From: an uncultured Clostridia bacterium
GTDB lineage: Bacteria; Bacillota; Clostridia; Oscillospirales; Acutalibacteraceae
Reading direction: 5' to 3'
Assembly: GCA_947626485.1 (NCBI GenBank)
Contig: CANQSG010000012.1
Coordinates: 1 to 21,630 of the forward strand
DNA length: 21,630 bases
Position 1 is the stretch's first letter. Every line of letters starts with the position of its first letter. The position numbers and the translations under genes are program-made. Positions 8,107-14,696 of the stretch are shown in pieces. The notes beneath the pieces were generated by a model that saw nothing but the letters and a program-made list of their open reading frames with translations, searched no databases and was not told where the DNA came from.

Positions 8107-9024
8107 ATGAGAATCGATCAACAAAATTTATCGGTGCCGCGCCCGGTCGGCTCCTGGATCTGGGACGCCGCCTATTTCGCGGCGGACGCGACGGAGCTCC
8201 TCGCCTTCTGCGGCCGCAACGGCATCACCGAGCTCTATCTTTCGGTCAACAGTGACGTGATGGATCGCCGCTACGCCGAATTTCTGCGCCGATGCGCCGC
8301 CGCGGGCATTCGCGTCTCGGCGTTGGCGGGCGAGCCGAACTGGGTCTATCCCGACAAGCGGCAGGATTATGACCGCTTTTTAGAGCGCGTGCAAAACATT
8401 CAGACGCTCTGCGGCGGCAAAGGCGGCTTTGCGGCGCTGCACCTCGACTCGAACCCCCACAGCCTGCCCGAAGTTCTCGAAAACGGCATGGAATGCATCG
8501 CGGGGCGGTTCTGCGACTTCGTGCGGGTCGTCCGTGCCGGCGCCGACCGGCTGGGGCTCGCCCTCGAATGGGATCTGCCCTTCTGGTATGAGTCGGTGCG
8601 CGACCCCGCCTCCGGCCGCACGCTCGCCGAGACCGTCATGCGGCTCTGCCACAGTGTCGCGCTGCTCTGCTTCCGCGACACGGCGGCCGACCAGCTCGAC
8701 GCGCTGCGCCCCAACCTGCCGATTGCCGCCGCGACCGGAACGCCCTTCCGCGTCGCCTGCGACGTGCTCAACGAGGACGAGGCGCGCCGCCCCAACGGCA
8801 ACAGCCGCGTCACCTATTATGAGGAAGGCTACCTCTGCATGTACAACGCCATTCGGGAGATCGACCTCGCCATTCGCGAGCAGGCGACGGATTACGGCTT
8901 CGCGGTACACGATCTCAAGCGCTGGATGACGCTGCAGCCCGGCGTGCTGCCCCAGTACCGCACCGACGCGTCGGCGCTCGACATCGACCAGTTTCTGCGC
9001 TGCCTGAAGGCCTCCGGGAACTGA
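8107..9024 (+). CDS. Cytoplasmic TIM-barrel protein, divergent paralogue of the GH-like family
   Basis: 305 aa with no signal peptide; ATG 8107 lies downstream of a weak GAGGAAA (8083-8089). The order of motifs follows the barrel domain at 4540-5526: SWIWD near the start, NGITELYLSVNSD, AAAGIRVSALAG, FAALHLDSNPH, RLGLALEWDLPFW, SVALLCFRD, LPIAAATGT. The DVEP of the exported relatives is DSNP here (Asp114, Asn116), so the Glu that could act as acid/base is lost while the Asp is kept. EWD near residue 158 is conserved. This may be a degenerate enzyme, one with a changed mechanism, or a binding protein. It is the last gene of the operon; the terminator at 9052-9079 follows. No known family is recognised with certainty. 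Confidence 0.75.
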   Translation: MRIDQQNLSVPRPVGSWIWDAAYFAADATELLAFCGRNGITELYLSVNSDVMDRRYAEFLRRCAAAGIRVSALAGEPNWVYPDKRQDYDRFLERVQNIQTLCGGKGGFAALHLDSNPHSLPEVLENGMECIAGRFCDFVRVVRAGADRLGLALEWDLPFWYESVRDPASGRTLAETVMRLCHSVALLCFRDTAADQLDALRPNLPIAAATGTPFRVACDVLNEDEARRPNGNSRVTYYEEGYLCMYNAIREIDLAIREQATDYGFAVHDLKRWMTLQPGVLPQYRTDASALDIDQFLRCLKASGN

Positions 9025-9051
9025 ACAATCTCTTAAAAAAGCGCACAAAAA

Positions 9052-9079
9052 AGCCGCCCGTTCTGCCTGACGGGCGGCT
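9052..9079. terminator. Terminator between converging genes
   Basis: AGCCGCCCGT (9052-9061) and ACGGGCGGCT (9070-9079) form a perfect 10-bp stem with an 8-nt loop. On the minus strand it is followed by TTTTTTG, ideal for ending the lipoprotein transcript (stop 9098-9100). On the plus strand the tail (GTCGTTTG) is poorer, but the stem probably also ends the glycan operon. Confidence 0.85.
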
Positions 9080-9097
9080 GTCGTTTGTCCGGGCGAA

Positions 9098-10276
9098 TTA
9101 TTTGACGCCGGCGGTCATGTATTCCCAGAAGGAGCGCAGGTGGTGGATCGCGCCGCCGAGCTTCGGATAGCCGTCCGCGTCGATCAGAGCGCGCAGCTGG
9201 CGGTTCTGCTCGATGGCCTCCTCGCGGGGCGAGAAATAATAGGTCGTGCTCGTCGGCGTGCCCTTCGTATACTCCGAGGCGACGATGAGGGTGGTGTTGT
9301 ACTTCTTCGCGTAGGCGAGCTCGAGATCCGTTCCGCGTTCGAACTGCCCCTGCGCCGTGTTGGTGTAGGCCATCACCGCCAGCGTCTGGCACTCGCGGGC
9401 GTAAACGTCCAGAATGTTGACCTGCTTGCCGTCGCGGTCGGTGACGAGATCATCTTCCGACGACCACGCCCAGATGTCCCAACCCAGCTCGACGCCGATG
9501 CGGTCGCACTCGTCGCGGGCGGCGATCACGAGGTCGGCCGTCCACTGGTTGCGCAGGTCGCGGTTGTCGCCGTATTTCGATTCGGTGTAGGGCTCGACGT
9601 CGAAATGGACGGCGTAGAATTTCTCGTCGGGTTGGCAGTCGGCGTTGTAGGCCTCGACCTTTTGCACCATCTGCTTCATGTGCACCATGTTATATTTCGG
9701 GTCGAGCCAGCCGAGCACGGCGTTGCCCGAGGAGCCGCCCAGCGCCGCGACGCGGATGCCGAGCTTGCTGCACTTTTTGACGAAGCCGCGCACCTCCAGC
9801 TCGCTGACGAAGCCCTCTTCCCGGTCGGCTTCGGTCAGGCCGCCCTGCTCGTCCTCGCTCGCCCAGGGCATCATGGCGCCGATGTCGAGGTAGATCTCGT
9901 TGACGTGATTGGCGAGCAGCATATCCAGCGCCATGTCGACCGTAACGCCGTTATCGTCGGGCGCGATGATGCGGTGCAGGTTCCACCACCAGACGGCGAG
10001 CGGCTGGCTGTCGCCCTCCTTGCGGAATTCGAGGCGGGGGTATTTGTCGGTGAAATAGGCGCCCGGTTGAAAGGACGCGTCGCCGATCGTCGCCGCGGCG
10101 GGGACGTTGCCGCTGTTGTCGGGCAGGGTGGATGCGGTCGGGGCGGACAGTTCGGATTGCATATCTGTTCCATCTCCTTGAGAGGCGGTTTGCCCGCCTT
10201 GGCAGGCGCTCATGCCGATGCAGAGGACGGCGGCCGCCAGGGGTAGCAGCCTTTTGCGCAGGATGCCGCGTTTCAT
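9098..10276 (-). CDS. Lipoprotein with GH-like TIM-barrel domain
   Basis: 392 aa; the start is ATG 10276-10274 with AAGGGGG just upstream. The signal ends in a lipobox (GMSAC, Cys25), so the protein should be lipid-anchored outside the membrane. A Ser/Thr linker leads to the barrel from ~residue 62 (IGDASFQPGAYF, VWWWNL, LLANHVNEIYLDIGA, KLGIRVAALGG, YAVHFDVEPY, RIGVELGWDIWAW, CQTLAVMAYTNT, TTLIVASEYT, GGAIHHLRSFWEY). Asp226 and Glu228 of the DVEP motif and the Asp of GWDIW are candidate active-site acids. It is closely similar to the -1-frame domain at 4540-5526, and shows what the unbroken sequence should look like at the frame-shift junction. A LacI-type operator lies in the leader. Probably an extracellular glycosidase or glycan-processing enzyme; substrate unknown. 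Confidence 0.82.
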   Translation of the reverse strand: MKRGILRKRLLPLAAAVLCIGMSACQGGQTASQGDGTDMQSELSAPTASTLPDNSGNVPAAATIGDASFQPGAYFTDKYPRLEFRKEGDSQPLAVWWWNLHRIIAPDDNGVTVDMALDMLLANHVNEIYLDIGAMMPWASEDEQGGLTEADREEGFVSELEVRGFVKKCSKLGIRVAALGGSSGNAVLGWLDPKYNMVHMKQMVQKVEAYNADCQPDEKFYAVHFDVEPYTESKYGDNRDLRNQWTADLVIAARDECDRIGVELGWDIWAWSSEDDLVTDRDGKQVNILDVYARECQTLAVMAYTNTAQGQFERGTDLELAYAKKYNTTLIVASEYTKGTPTSTTYYFSPREEAIEQNRQLRALIDADGYPKLGGAIHHLRSFWEYMTAGVK

Positions 10277-10300
10277 GAAATTCCCCCTTACAACGGGACG

Positions 10301-10312
10301 GTAAACGTTTAC
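10301..10312. promoter_or_regulatory. LacI-family operator palindrome
   Basis: GTAAACGTTTAC is a perfect 12-bp palindrome with central CG, the hallmark of LacI/GalR-family (including CcpA-like) sites. It lies 25 nt upstream of the lipoprotein ATG and downstream of the proposed promoter, positioned for repression by blocking elongation or initiation. The LacI-family gene at 12450-13475 is the obvious local candidate regulator; a global CcpA is the alternative. Confidence 0.7.
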
Positions 10313-10333
10313 TTTCCCGCCTATACTACATTT

Positions 10334-10362
10334 ACTATAACATGCGGCAGCGCCGCTGTCTG
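10334..10362 (-). promoter_or_regulatory. Probable promoter of the lipoprotein gene
   Basis: On the minus strand CAGACA (10362-10357), 17 nt, then TATAGT (10339-10334) preceded by TG (extended -10). Predicted start near 10327, with the operator about 15-26 nt downstream. Confidence 0.5.
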
Positions 10363-10389
10363 CGAAGATTTTATTGATTTTTTCCGTTT

Positions 10390-12273
10390 TTATAACAGAT
10401 TCGGCGAGGCGATCTCGTCCCAGCGGTAAATCTCAAGCCCGAGCGGCTCGCGGCTGTCTTCCGGGCGGCAGTCGAACCGGAGCCGCGGCTCCTCCAATTC
10501 CGGTATGCGGTCGAGCGAGCCGGCGAGATAGCGGTCGAGCGTCTGTTTCGCGGCGTGCACCCGGGCGGTGACACCGGCGACGCGGATGTCGTTCGCTTCC
10601 AGACCGAAGGGGCGGAATTCCCGCAGCCACTGTTCGTGCTGCACGGCGAACAGGGTTTGCAAATCCACGAGCAGGCAGGGCAGCTCGTCGTTCGCGAGCG
10701 TCGAGAGCGCGGCGCGGTCGCCTGCGTCATAGGCCGATTTGAGCCGCACGCCGAGCTCGGCCTTGCGGGAGAGCACGCGGCAGAGCGCCGCCTGCCCCGT
10801 GAAGAGATAGCGCCAGCGGGCTTCGACGCGGTCGGCGGCTTCTTCCAGCGCCGTCGCGGCGTCGGCGTAATAAGGCGCATACCGCCCCGGCAGCAGGTGG
10901 CGGTCGAAAAGCCCGAGCAGCGGGTCCTGAAACAGCAGGTAAGAGGCGGGGTTGGCGAAGGGGTTGCGTTCCCCCGGCTCGGGCGGCAGGTTGGCGCTTT
11001 CGAGCAGCAGCGCGTCGTCGAGCGACAGCCCCGTGCAGGCGCGCAGCCGCGCGTCGAGAGAGGCGTCGTCGGTTCGCCCCGTCCAGGCGGCCTCGGCGTA
11101 GCACTGCCAGACCGGCAGGACGGTAAAGAGGGGGCAGGACGAGCCGTTGTCGCCCCAGGCGGTGACGCCGGCGGAACGGATGCCGTTTCGCAGGGCGCTG
11201 CGCAGACCGCTGCGGGAAAAGGCGAGCGAGGCGCGCAGCAGGGGCGCGGGTCCCATCCACTTCCAGGCGCCGCCCGCAAAGCGGATCTCGTTTTTGAAAA
11301 CGGCGTGTTGCCGGAACATTCGGTCGTATACGCCCTCGTCGCGGTGGTAATAGTCCCAGTAGACCAGCGCGAGCCCCTCAGGCAGCGAGGCGGCGACGGC
11401 GGGGTCGACCGAAACGGGGTCGTAATACCTGCCGGCGTCGCTCTGCATGCGGAAGAACATATCGCTCCACATCGCGGGCTGCAGGCCGTGTTTGCGGCAA
11501 AGCCCGACCACCCGGTCGAGGTGGCGCAGCATGATCTCCGGGCGGGGCTGATAGCCGAAGCGGGCGAGGTGCTGCCCGGCGCCGAGCAGATGCGCTTCGT
11601 CCATGCCGATGTTGACGCGGCGGCTGCGAAACAGGCCGGACAGCGCGCCGAGCATCGCGTCGAGGAAGGCGTAGGTCTCGGCGTCGTCGGCGAGCAGAAT
11701 GTCAGCGCAGTCCTGAATCCTGCGGAAGCGGCTCCAGCGGAAAATGCCGTTCAAATGCGCGAGGGTCTGGACGGCGGGCGACAGCTCGATGCCGAGCGAA
11801 GCGGCGTAATCGTCGCATTCGCGCAGCTCTGCGGCACTAAAACGCCCCCGCATCTGCCCGAAATAAGGCTCGCCCTCGACGGGAAATAGGTCTTCCAGAT
11901 AGAGAATCAGGCGCGAAAAGCCCATCAGAGAAAGCAGGCGGCAGGCTCGCTTGACGGTCTCGACCGTCGGCACGGCGTTGCGGGCGCAGTCCACGAGGGC
12001 GAAAAGGTCGGCAAAGCGGCAGCGCTCCTGCGTTCCAAAATTCGGCTCGCCCGCGTGCTCGACGAGCAGGCCGAACCCCCGCGCGAGGGAAGGCAGCGTG
12101 CTGCGACCGATCTCGGCGGCGCCGTCGGCAAGGCGGACGCGGAATCCTTCGTCGCAGGGCACGACGCGCAGCGGCAGCCCGTCCGGCGCCAACGTCACGC
12201 CGAGCTCGTCGGCGAGTTCGCCGAGCAGACGGCCTTCCTCCGGCGCGCAGGACAGCGCAAACGAAATCTGCAT
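10390..12273 (-). CDS. GH20-like β-N-acetylhexosaminidase family protein
   Basis: 627 aa from ATG 12273-12271. GGGAGG lies 11-17 nt upstream; a GTG at 12285 overlaps that SD and is unlikely. A small N-terminal α/β domain (~1-75) precedes a barrel (~85-390) with features of GH20-type enzymes: FSRLILYLED on β2, NIGMDEAHLLG at ~221-231 (the catalytic Asp-Glu pair, Asp225/Glu226), AMWSDMFF and GLALVYWDYYH. The C-terminal ~230 residues are helical. GH20 enzymes remove terminal GlcNAc or GalNAc through substrate-assisted catalysis. No signal peptide is visible, so it should act in the cytoplasm on imported oligosaccharides, fitting the transporter fragment upstream. It is divergent from the LacI regulator gene. 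The family assignment is by motif; the exact sugar is unknown. Confidence 0.72.
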   Translation of the reverse strand: MQISFALSCAPEEGRLLGELADELGVTLAPDGLPLRVVPCDEGFRVRLADGAAEIGRSTLPSLARGFGLLVEHAGEPNFGTQERCRFADLFALVDCARNAVPTVETVKRACRLLSLMGFSRLILYLEDLFPVEGEPYFGQMRGRFSAAELRECDDYAASLGIELSPAVQTLAHLNGIFRWSRFRRIQDCADILLADDAETYAFLDAMLGALSGLFRSRRVNIGMDEAHLLGAGQHLARFGYQPRPEIMLRHLDRVVGLCRKHGLQPAMWSDMFFRMQSDAGRYYDPVSVDPAVAASLPEGLALVYWDYYHRDEGVYDRMFRQHAVFKNEIRFAGGAWKWMGPAPLLRASLAFSRSGLRSALRNGIRSAGVTAWGDNGSSCPLFTVLPVWQCYAEAAWTGRTDDASLDARLRACTGLSLDDALLLESANLPPEPGERNPFANPASYLLFQDPLLGLFDRHLLPGRYAPYYADAATALEEAADRVEARWRYLFTGQAALCRVLSRKAELGVRLKSAYDAGDRAALSTLANDELPCLLVDLQTLFAVQHEQWLREFRPFGLEANDIRVAGVTARVHAAKQTLDRYLAGSLDRIPELEEPRLRFDCRPEDSREPLGLEIYRWDEIASPNLL

Positions 12274-12340
12274 CAAAAAAAGCACCTCCCGTTTTTTCCA
12301 TCATACGCCCCATTCGCCGCGTCCGCAAGCACAATCTTAT

Positions 12341-12361
12341 TGAAAAAAACGCATTTTTTCA
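12341..12361. promoter_or_regulatory. AT-rich inverted repeat in the divergent control region
   Basis: TGAAAAAA (12341-12348) and TTTTTTCA (12354-12361) are perfect 8-bp arms around ACGCA. The element ends 2 bp before the -35 of the LacI-family gene. It could be an operator, for example for autoregulation of both divergent genes, or an UP-element-like tract. Confidence 0.4.
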
Positions 12362-12363
12362 TG

Positions 12364-12392
12364 TTGCAAATTCGGCGGCGGGAGAGTAGAAT
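12364..12392 (+). promoter_or_regulatory. Promoter of the LacI-family regulator gene
   Basis: TTGCAA (12364-12369), 17-nt spacer, TAGAAT (12387-12392); good match to sigma-A. Transcription should start about 50 nt before the ATG. Confidence 0.65.
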
Positions 12393-12449
12393 AAAAGCAG
12401 GAAAACAGCCGGTTCTGCCGGCGGGGAACCGGAAAGGGGCGCGTGACGC

Positions 12450-13475
12450 ATGGAACAGCGAAAACCGACCATGAACGACGTGGCGAAGCGCTGCGGCCTT
12501 TCGGTCGCGACGGTCTCGCGCATCATCAACAACGTCGATTACCCGGTGAGCGACGAGGCGCGCGCGAAGGTGCAGCAGGCGGTGCGCGAGCTGCAATACA
12601 ATCCGAACATGCTCGGCCGCTACCTCAAATTCAACCAGAGCAACGAGGTCGGCATCCTCATCCCGCACATCTCGAATTATTATTATACCGAGCTCGTCTC
12701 GGGCATCAACGATTCCCTGATGCACACGAGCTACAACGTCCTGCTCTGCGATTCCTACCGCAACCCGCAGTATGAAAAGAACCAGCTGCAATACCTGCTG
12801 CAAAAGCAGATCAAGGGCGTCATTCTCTCCACCGTCAACGCCGAGACCGACTGGGTCTGCCGGCTGGTGCCGACCTCGGTCTCGCTCGTCGGCATCGACC
12901 AGCGCCTCGGCGGCCACGCGCATTTCGTCGGAATGGACGCCGAAAAGGCGGGCGAGATGGCGGTGCGCCACCTCTACGAGCGGGGGCACCGCAAGATCGC
13001 CTTCGCGAGCGCTCCGCTGGGCATCCCGCGTTACGCCGGTCGGCTGGACGGTTTTGTCAAGCAGATGCGCGCCTACGACCTGCCGCTCCTGCCTGCCTAT
13101 TTCCGCGTCGCCGACATCGACCGCGGCCGCGAAAACCTCTATGAAATCAGCATCGGGCGGCGCATCGCCGGCAACATCGCCCGCATGGACGACCCGCCGA
13201 CCGCCGTCGTCTGCGCCAGCGATATGGTGGCGGCAGGGATGTTGCAGGAGCTGCAGGCGCTCGGGCTGCGCGTGCCGCAGGACATGGCGGTTATGGGGTT
13301 CGACAACCTGACGGTCTCCCAGCTGACGACCCCGACCCTGACGACGGTCGACCCCGGCGTGCGGGAGGTCGGCGCCAAAGCGGCAGAACTCCTGCTCGCG
13401 GACATGAACAAAACCGCGCCCGAGCCGGTAGAATGGATCTGCGCGCCGCGCCTGATCGAACGCCAGTCAACATAA
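12450..13475 (+). CDS. LacI-family transcriptional regulator
   Basis: 341 aa; ATG 12450 has GGAAAGGGG at 12431-12439. The N-terminal DNA-binding domain (TMNDVAKRCGLSVATVSRIIN, residues ~7-27, then the hinge YNPNMLGRYLK) is classic LacI/GalR. Residues ~63-341 form a periplasmic-binding-protein-like sensor (VGILIPHISNYYYTELVSGI; ERGHRKIAFASAP; PTAVVCASDMVAAG; MGFDNL; TTVDPGVREVG). It normally represses sugar genes until a sugar binds. It is divergent from the GH20-like gene and near a perfect LacI-type operator at 10301-10312, so it probably controls the GH20-like and lipoprotein genes and perhaps the large operon, whose promoter lies outside the window. Confidence 0.93.
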   Translation: MEQRKPTMNDVAKRCGLSVATVSRIINNVDYPVSDEARAKVQQAVRELQYNPNMLGRYLKFNQSNEVGILIPHISNYYYTELVSGINDSLMHTSYNVLLCDSYRNPQYEKNQLQYLLQKQIKGVILSTVNAETDWVCRLVPTSVSLVGIDQRLGGHAHFVGMDAEKAGEMAVRHLYERGHRKIAFASAPLGIPRYAGRLDGFVKQMRAYDLPLLPAYFRVADIDRGRENLYEISIGRRIAGNIARMDDPPTAVVCASDMVAAGMLQELQALGLRVPQDMAVMGFDNLTVSQLTTPTLTTVDPGVREVGAKAAELLLADMNKTAPEPVEWICAPRLIERQST

Positions 13476-13494
13476 CCCCCCGCCGCCCCCGCTT

Positions 13495-13585
13495 CCCCTT
13501 GTAAGAATGATATTTCTCCCTCCTTCTTATGCATACCGCTCCCACCTCTTCCATAAGCCGCTGCACGGTTTTAGGAACAATATTC
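13495..13585 (-). pseudogene. Fragment of an IS3-family transposase (OrfB-like)
   Basis: About 30 codons on the minus strand read NIVPKTVQRLMEEVGAVCIR followed by RREKYHSYKG. This matches the short segment of IS3/IS150-type OrfB proteins just before the DDE catalytic core (usual pattern KTVQRLM-E-G…KYRSYKG). The core itself is absent; GC-rich unrelated sequence follows at the LacI gene end. It is a relic, so no terminal repeats are expected. The identification rests on a short motif. Confidence 0.45.
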
Positions 13586-13643
13586 GCAACCGAATCGCCC
13601 GGGTCGATTACAATAATTTGATTTGCAACCGACGCTCACCAAA

Positions 13644-13671
13644 AAAGCCGCTGTCAATCGATAGCGGCTTT
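13644..13671. terminator. Bidirectional intrinsic terminator
   Basis: AAAGCCGCT (13644-13652) and AGCGGCTTT (13663-13671) form a perfect 9-bp stem with a 10-nt loop. The minus-strand tail is TTTTTTGG, so it fits the end of the HTH relic (stop 13703-13705). On the plus strand it could end the LacI-gene transcript. Confidence 0.75.
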
Positions 13672-13702
13672 CCCTTTTCAACTTAAACATTCAACGCTAC
13701 GG

Positions 13703-13980
13703 TTACAGACGAGACATAGGATCGCCAAGAGAAGGTTCGACCGGCAATTTCGAGGGAAGTAGCAGATCATTCGGCGTCAAGCCTAATCCGTTATAAATTT
13801 TTTCAATGTTGAAATTTCGGACAAGCTTTCCCTCTAACAACGCTGCCGAAGTGGTGGGAGCTGATGTTGCACAATTTGGCGGCGGTTTCCAGTGATAATT
13901 TTTCCGCTTTTCCCTTCAAAAAATCCCCCACTGTTTACAATTTCTCCATACATTTCCGTTACAATATTCTCCAGAACAGG
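13703..13980 (-). pseudogene. Broken small HTH (XRE-like) regulator gene with two frame breaks
   Basis: Three minus-strand pieces join into one sensible protein if one base is removed from a T6 run (~13918-13923) and one from an AAA run (~13815). The pieces are ENIVTEMYGEIVNSGGF, then KGKAEKLSLETAAKLCNI and SSHHFGSVVRGKACP, then NFNIEKIYNGLGLTPNDLLL to the stop at 13703-13705. The SLETAAKLCNISS-HFGSVVRGK segment looks like a helix-turn-helix and …TPNDLL is the common end of XRE regulators. Both breaks lie in homopolymers, so either decay or sequencing error is possible. The N-terminus would run into the recombinase leader; no start was fixed. Confidence 0.55.
13935..13978 (+). repeat. Two imperfect direct repeats before the serine recombinase
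   Basis: TTACAAT-TTCTCCA-TACA (13935-13952) and TTACAAT-a-TTCTCCA-GAACA (13959-13978) repeat with a 24-bp period and end at the ribosome site of the recombinase gene. They could be regulator or recombinase binding sites. They also fall inside the decayed HTH gene on the other strand, so chance repetition is possible. Confidence 0.4.
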
Positions 13981-13991
13981 AGGAATGAAAA

Positions 13992-14609
13992 ATGGGTAAT
14001 GTTTATGGGTACATTCGTGTCTCGAGCGCGGATCAGAATGAGGATCGGCAGGTGGTGGCGCTGCGGGCGGCTGGGGTTGCGGCTCGGAATCTTTTTATAG
14101 ACAAGCAATCGGGTAAGGATTTTGACCGACCGCAGTACAAGCGGCTGGTGCGGAGGTTGAAGGCGGGCGATCTGCTTTACGTGCTCAGCATCGACCGGTT
14201 GGGGCGGGATTACGAGGAAATTCAGCGGCAGTGGCGATTTTTGACGAAGGAGAAGGGCGTCGACGTTGCGGTGTTGGACATGCCGTTGCTTGACACGCGG
14301 TTGAACAAAGATTTGATGGGCACGTTTATCGCCGATCTGGTGCTGCAAATTTTGTCCTTTGTGGCGCAGGAGGAGCGAGAAAACATCCACAAACGGCAGG
14401 CGGAGGGCATCGCGGCGGCGAAGGCGCGGGGCGTGCAGTTCGGGCGGCCGGAGCTCGACACGCCGGACGACTTCGACCGGACAGTGCAGGAATGGCGGCA
14501 GGGCGAAATCCCCTTCGAAGAAGCCCTCGCCCGCACCCGAATGAGCGGCGCGACGTTTTATCGGCGACGCCGGGAGCGGGAGATGGTGTATGAGAAGCAT
14601 AAAATTTAG
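13992..14609 (+). CDS. Serine recombinase (resolvase/invertase family)
   Basis: 205 aa; ATG 13992 has AGGAGGA at 13978-13984. The N-terminal catalytic domain starts GNVYGYIRVSSADQNEDRQ with Ser11 as the nucleophile. DRLGRDY and the long helix region around QEERENIHKRQAEGIAAAKARG carry the expected arginines. A short C-terminal HTH (SGATFYRRRRE) completes the small resolvase/DNA-invertase layout, about 180-210 aa in the family. Such enzymes invert or resolve DNA at short crossover sites. No gix/res-like site was identified beside it. It could act on the nearby inverted repeats at 16225/16487, though the tyrosine recombinase next to those is the better candidate. The gene sits among IS and HTH relics, so it was probably acquired with mobile DNA. 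Confidence 0.9.
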   Translation: MGNVYGYIRVSSADQNEDRQVVALRAAGVAARNLFIDKQSGKDFDRPQYKRLVRRLKAGDLLYVLSIDRLGRDYEEIQRQWRFLTKEKGVDVAVLDMPLLDTRLNKDLMGTFIADLVLQILSFVAQEERENIHKRQAEGIAAAKARGVQFGRPELDTPDDFDRTVQEWRQGEIPFEEALARTRMSGATFYRRRREREMVYEKHKI

Positions 14610-14624
14610 GCGTAAAAACAGCGA

Positions 14625-14640
14625 GGCAGGAAGTCCTGCC
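14625..14640 (-). terminator. Hairpin between converging serine recombinase and LRR genes
   Basis: GGCAGG (14625-14630) and CCTGCC (14635-14640) pair around a 4-nt loop. On the minus strand the stem is followed within 6 nt by TTTTT, so it can end the LRR-protein transcript. A weaker stem (AATCC/GGATT near 14684-14697) lies directly after the LRR stop. Confidence 0.5.
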
Positions 14641-14696
14641 CCGCGGAAGTTGAGATGGGTGCCAAAAAGAAAACAGAACGGAAAAATCCCTTCGGA

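Noticed and set aside
9140..10246. Plus-strand open frame opposite the lipoprotein gene
   Set aside because: Translation is rich in Val/Asp/Gly/Arg shadow sequence; the minus strand has a lipobox, SD and operator.
10555..11889. Long plus-strand open frame opposite the GH20-like gene
   Set aside because: Low-complexity translation and no SD; the minus strand carries recognisable GH20-like motifs.
13992..14609. Serine recombinase as the invertase of the 16225/16510 repeats
   Set aside because: Not excluded, but the half-site/6-bp-centre layout and direct adjacency favour the tyrosine recombinase.
14590..14640. Palindrome as a recombinase attachment or REP-like site
   Set aside because: Its placement after two converging genes with a T-run on the minus strand fits a terminator better; no second copy was seen in the window.
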